6,719 nucleotides of DNA from Parvibaculum sp963696585 (GTDB lineage Bacteria; Pseudomonadota; Alphaproteobacteria; Parvibaculales; Parvibaculaceae), in assembly GCA_963696585.1 (NCBI GenBank), contig CAVOKW010000026.1:1-6719 (forward strand), read 5' to 3'. The translations under genes were made by a program, and so were the position numbers. Of this stretch, positions 6,058 through 6,719 are shown piece by piece. Every line of letters starts with the position of its first letter. The first letter of the stretch is position 1. The notes beneath the pieces are model-generated. The model did not search any database. It saw only the letters and a list, made by a program, of their open reading frames with translations, and was not told the DNA's origin.

Positions 6058-6300
6058 ATGGCGACGATGAATGTATCTCTTCCCGACCCGATGAAGGATT
6101 GGGTTGAAGCGCAGGCTGAGACCGGACGCTACAGCAATGCGAGCGACTATGTTCGCGATCTCATCCGCCGCGATCAGGAGCGGCAGGACAAGATTGCTCA
6201 TATGCAGGGTCTGGTGACGCGAGCGCTGGAAAGCGGTGTCAGCGACAAATCGATGGACGAGATTCTGAACGAGGCGCGGAAACGTACGCCGCGTTCATAG
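6058..6300 (+). CDS. parD: ParD-like ribbon-helix-helix antitoxin
   Basis: An 80-residue antitoxin. The N-terminal ribbon-helix-helix (about 3-40) has the beta strand MNVSLPD, helix A MKDWVEAQAETGRY, and the NASDYVRDLIRR turn and helix B typical of ParD/CopG-like proteins. It should dimerise on the operator and, through its acidic and basic C-terminal helix (about 41-80), wrap and inhibit ParE. The start at 6058 is fixed by a perfect AGGAGG at 6046-6051, six bases upstream. A longer frame from 5902 would translate the operator and add 52 residues unlike the family. The stop is nine bases before parE. Confidence 0.9.
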   Translation: MATMNVSLPDPMKDWVEAQAETGRYSNASDYVRDLIRRDQERQDKIAHMQGLVTRALESGVSDKSMDEILNEARKRTPRS

Positions 6301-6309
6301 TGGCGGGCG

Positions 6310-6603
6310 ATGGCATACAAGCTCGCCCGCAAGGCAGAAGAAGACCTTATCGCAATCTACCTGCAGGGCGTGGCGGTCTTCGGCAGCGCTCAGGCCGAGA
6401 GCTACCATGCGCAACTCGATCAGGTTTTCCGCTTTCTGTCCGATAATCCAAGAGCCGCAAGAGAACGCTTCGAGATTTCTCCGCCCGTTCGCTGCCATCC
6501 GCACGCATCGCATATTGTCGTCTACATGATCGACGAAAACGGCGATGTTCTGATATTGCGGGTGCGCCACTCTCGCGAAGACTGGGACGGCGATCCCGTT
6601 TAG
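6310..6603 (+). CDS. parE: ParE/RelE-superfamily toxin
   Basis: A 97-residue toxin of the ParE branch; characterised members poison DNA gyrase, though the target of this one is not shown by sequence. Family landmarks are the first strand and helix YKLARKAEEDLIAIYLQGVA (3-22), FGSAQAESYHAQL (24-36), the LSDNPRAARERFEI loop (43-56), and the final strands VRCHPHASHIVVYMIDENG (60-78) and VLILRVRHSREDW (80-92). The C-terminal R-x-x-H-x-R motif is intact. GGCGGGCG just before the ATG is the likely binding site. The TAG stop is also the first three bases of the second 27-bp repeat, so the gene's end was probably set by the repeat. Confidence 0.9.
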   Translation: MAYKLARKAEEDLIAIYLQGVAVFGSAQAESYHAQLDQVFRFLSDNPRAARERFEISPPVRCHPHASHIVVYMIDENGDVLILRVRHSREDWDGDPV

Positions 6604-6627
6604 GTGACATACCCATAAGGGGGATTC
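6601..6627 (+). repeat. 27-bp direct repeat flanking parDE, copy 2
   Basis: Differs from 5859-5885 at two positions (6611 and 6619). It starts in the parE stop codon and its identity with copy 1 ends exactly where the insertion-sequence-like TGAACC begins. Confidence 0.85.
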
Positions 6628-6719
6628 TGAACCGCCCCGGGTTTGCCGGAGGCTATCTGGTTTAAGTTAAGCGGCCAGATTTCTAACGCGACGCTAAAAA
6701 GCTCCTTGCCACGCTTTAG
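6628..6719. mobile_element. Probable end of an IS3-like insertion sequence (cut by window edge)
   Basis: TGAACCGCCCCGGGTTTGCC followed by GGAGGCT resembles, from memory, the TG-starting terminal inverted repeat of some IS3-family elements. The remaining bases carry no coding frame and would be the subterminal leader before a transposase outside the window. Neither the transposase nor the other end is visible, so the family call is tentative. Confidence 0.4.

Larger units (their letters stand above)
5859..6600. mobile_element. Repeat-flanked parDE cassette (about 742 bp)
   Basis: One copy of the 27-bp repeat plus the parDE operon. The cassette lies between hisD and an insertion-sequence tip, in a place where alphaproteobacteria usually continue with other conserved genes. 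No recombinase is encoded in the visible part. That the repeats were made by or used for mobility is inference; they could be two independent copies of a dispersed repeat. Confidence 0.4.

Overview
The window looks like a chromosomal segment of a GC-rich alphaproteobacterium. The best evidence is the order murA - DUF2948 gene - hisD on the + strand, a gene neighbourhood widely seen in that class. A DUF6134-type secreted protein and a SpoU/TrmH-type methyltransferase fit the same picture. I cannot place it more finely than class. Two toxin-antitoxin cassettes, each lying between direct repeats, are set into this otherwise ordinary chromosome.

Left part, all on the - strand. Reading in the direction of transcription (high to low coordinates): an intact tRNA-Thr(GGU) gene (2144-2218), a hicA-hicB toxin-antitoxin pair (1815-2021 and 1245-1799), a 53-bp copy of the 3' two thirds of the same tRNA gene (1178-1230), an RNA 2'-O-methyltransferase of the SpoU family (356-1132), and the start of a secreted DUF6134-like protein cut by the window edge (1-258). 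The tRNA copy and the intact gene form a direct repeat 962 bp apart with one mismatch. This is the layout left when an element integrates into the 3' part of a tRNA gene, but there is no integrase and the payload is only hicAB. The hicA start region is AT-rich. It carries a good sigma70-like promoter with a small palindrome between the -35 and -10 boxes.

Middle part, + strand. A small highly charged protein (2460-2690) precedes murA (2801-4072), DUF2948 (4096-4536) and hisD (4542-5843). The last three are tightly spaced (23 and 5 bases) and probably form an operon joining peptidoglycan precursor synthesis to histidine synthesis. The gap before murA holds an 18-bp direct repeat and potential RNA stem-loops.

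Right part, + strand. Fifteen bases after hisD begins a 27-bp sequence that recurs (25 of 27 identical) at the stop codon of the last gene. Between the two copies is a parD-parE toxin-antitoxin operon (6058-6300, 6310-6603), preceded by a perfect palindrome of two 14-base arms that contains a consensus TTGACA box. The second 27-bp copy runs directly into what looks like the tip of an IS3-like insertion sequence (6628 to the window edge).

Taken together, the core genes are ordinary. The notable content is the two unrelated toxin-antitoxin modules, HicAB and ParDE, each delivered as a compact cassette bracketed by direct repeats, one in a tRNA gene and one between a housekeeping operon and an insertion sequence.
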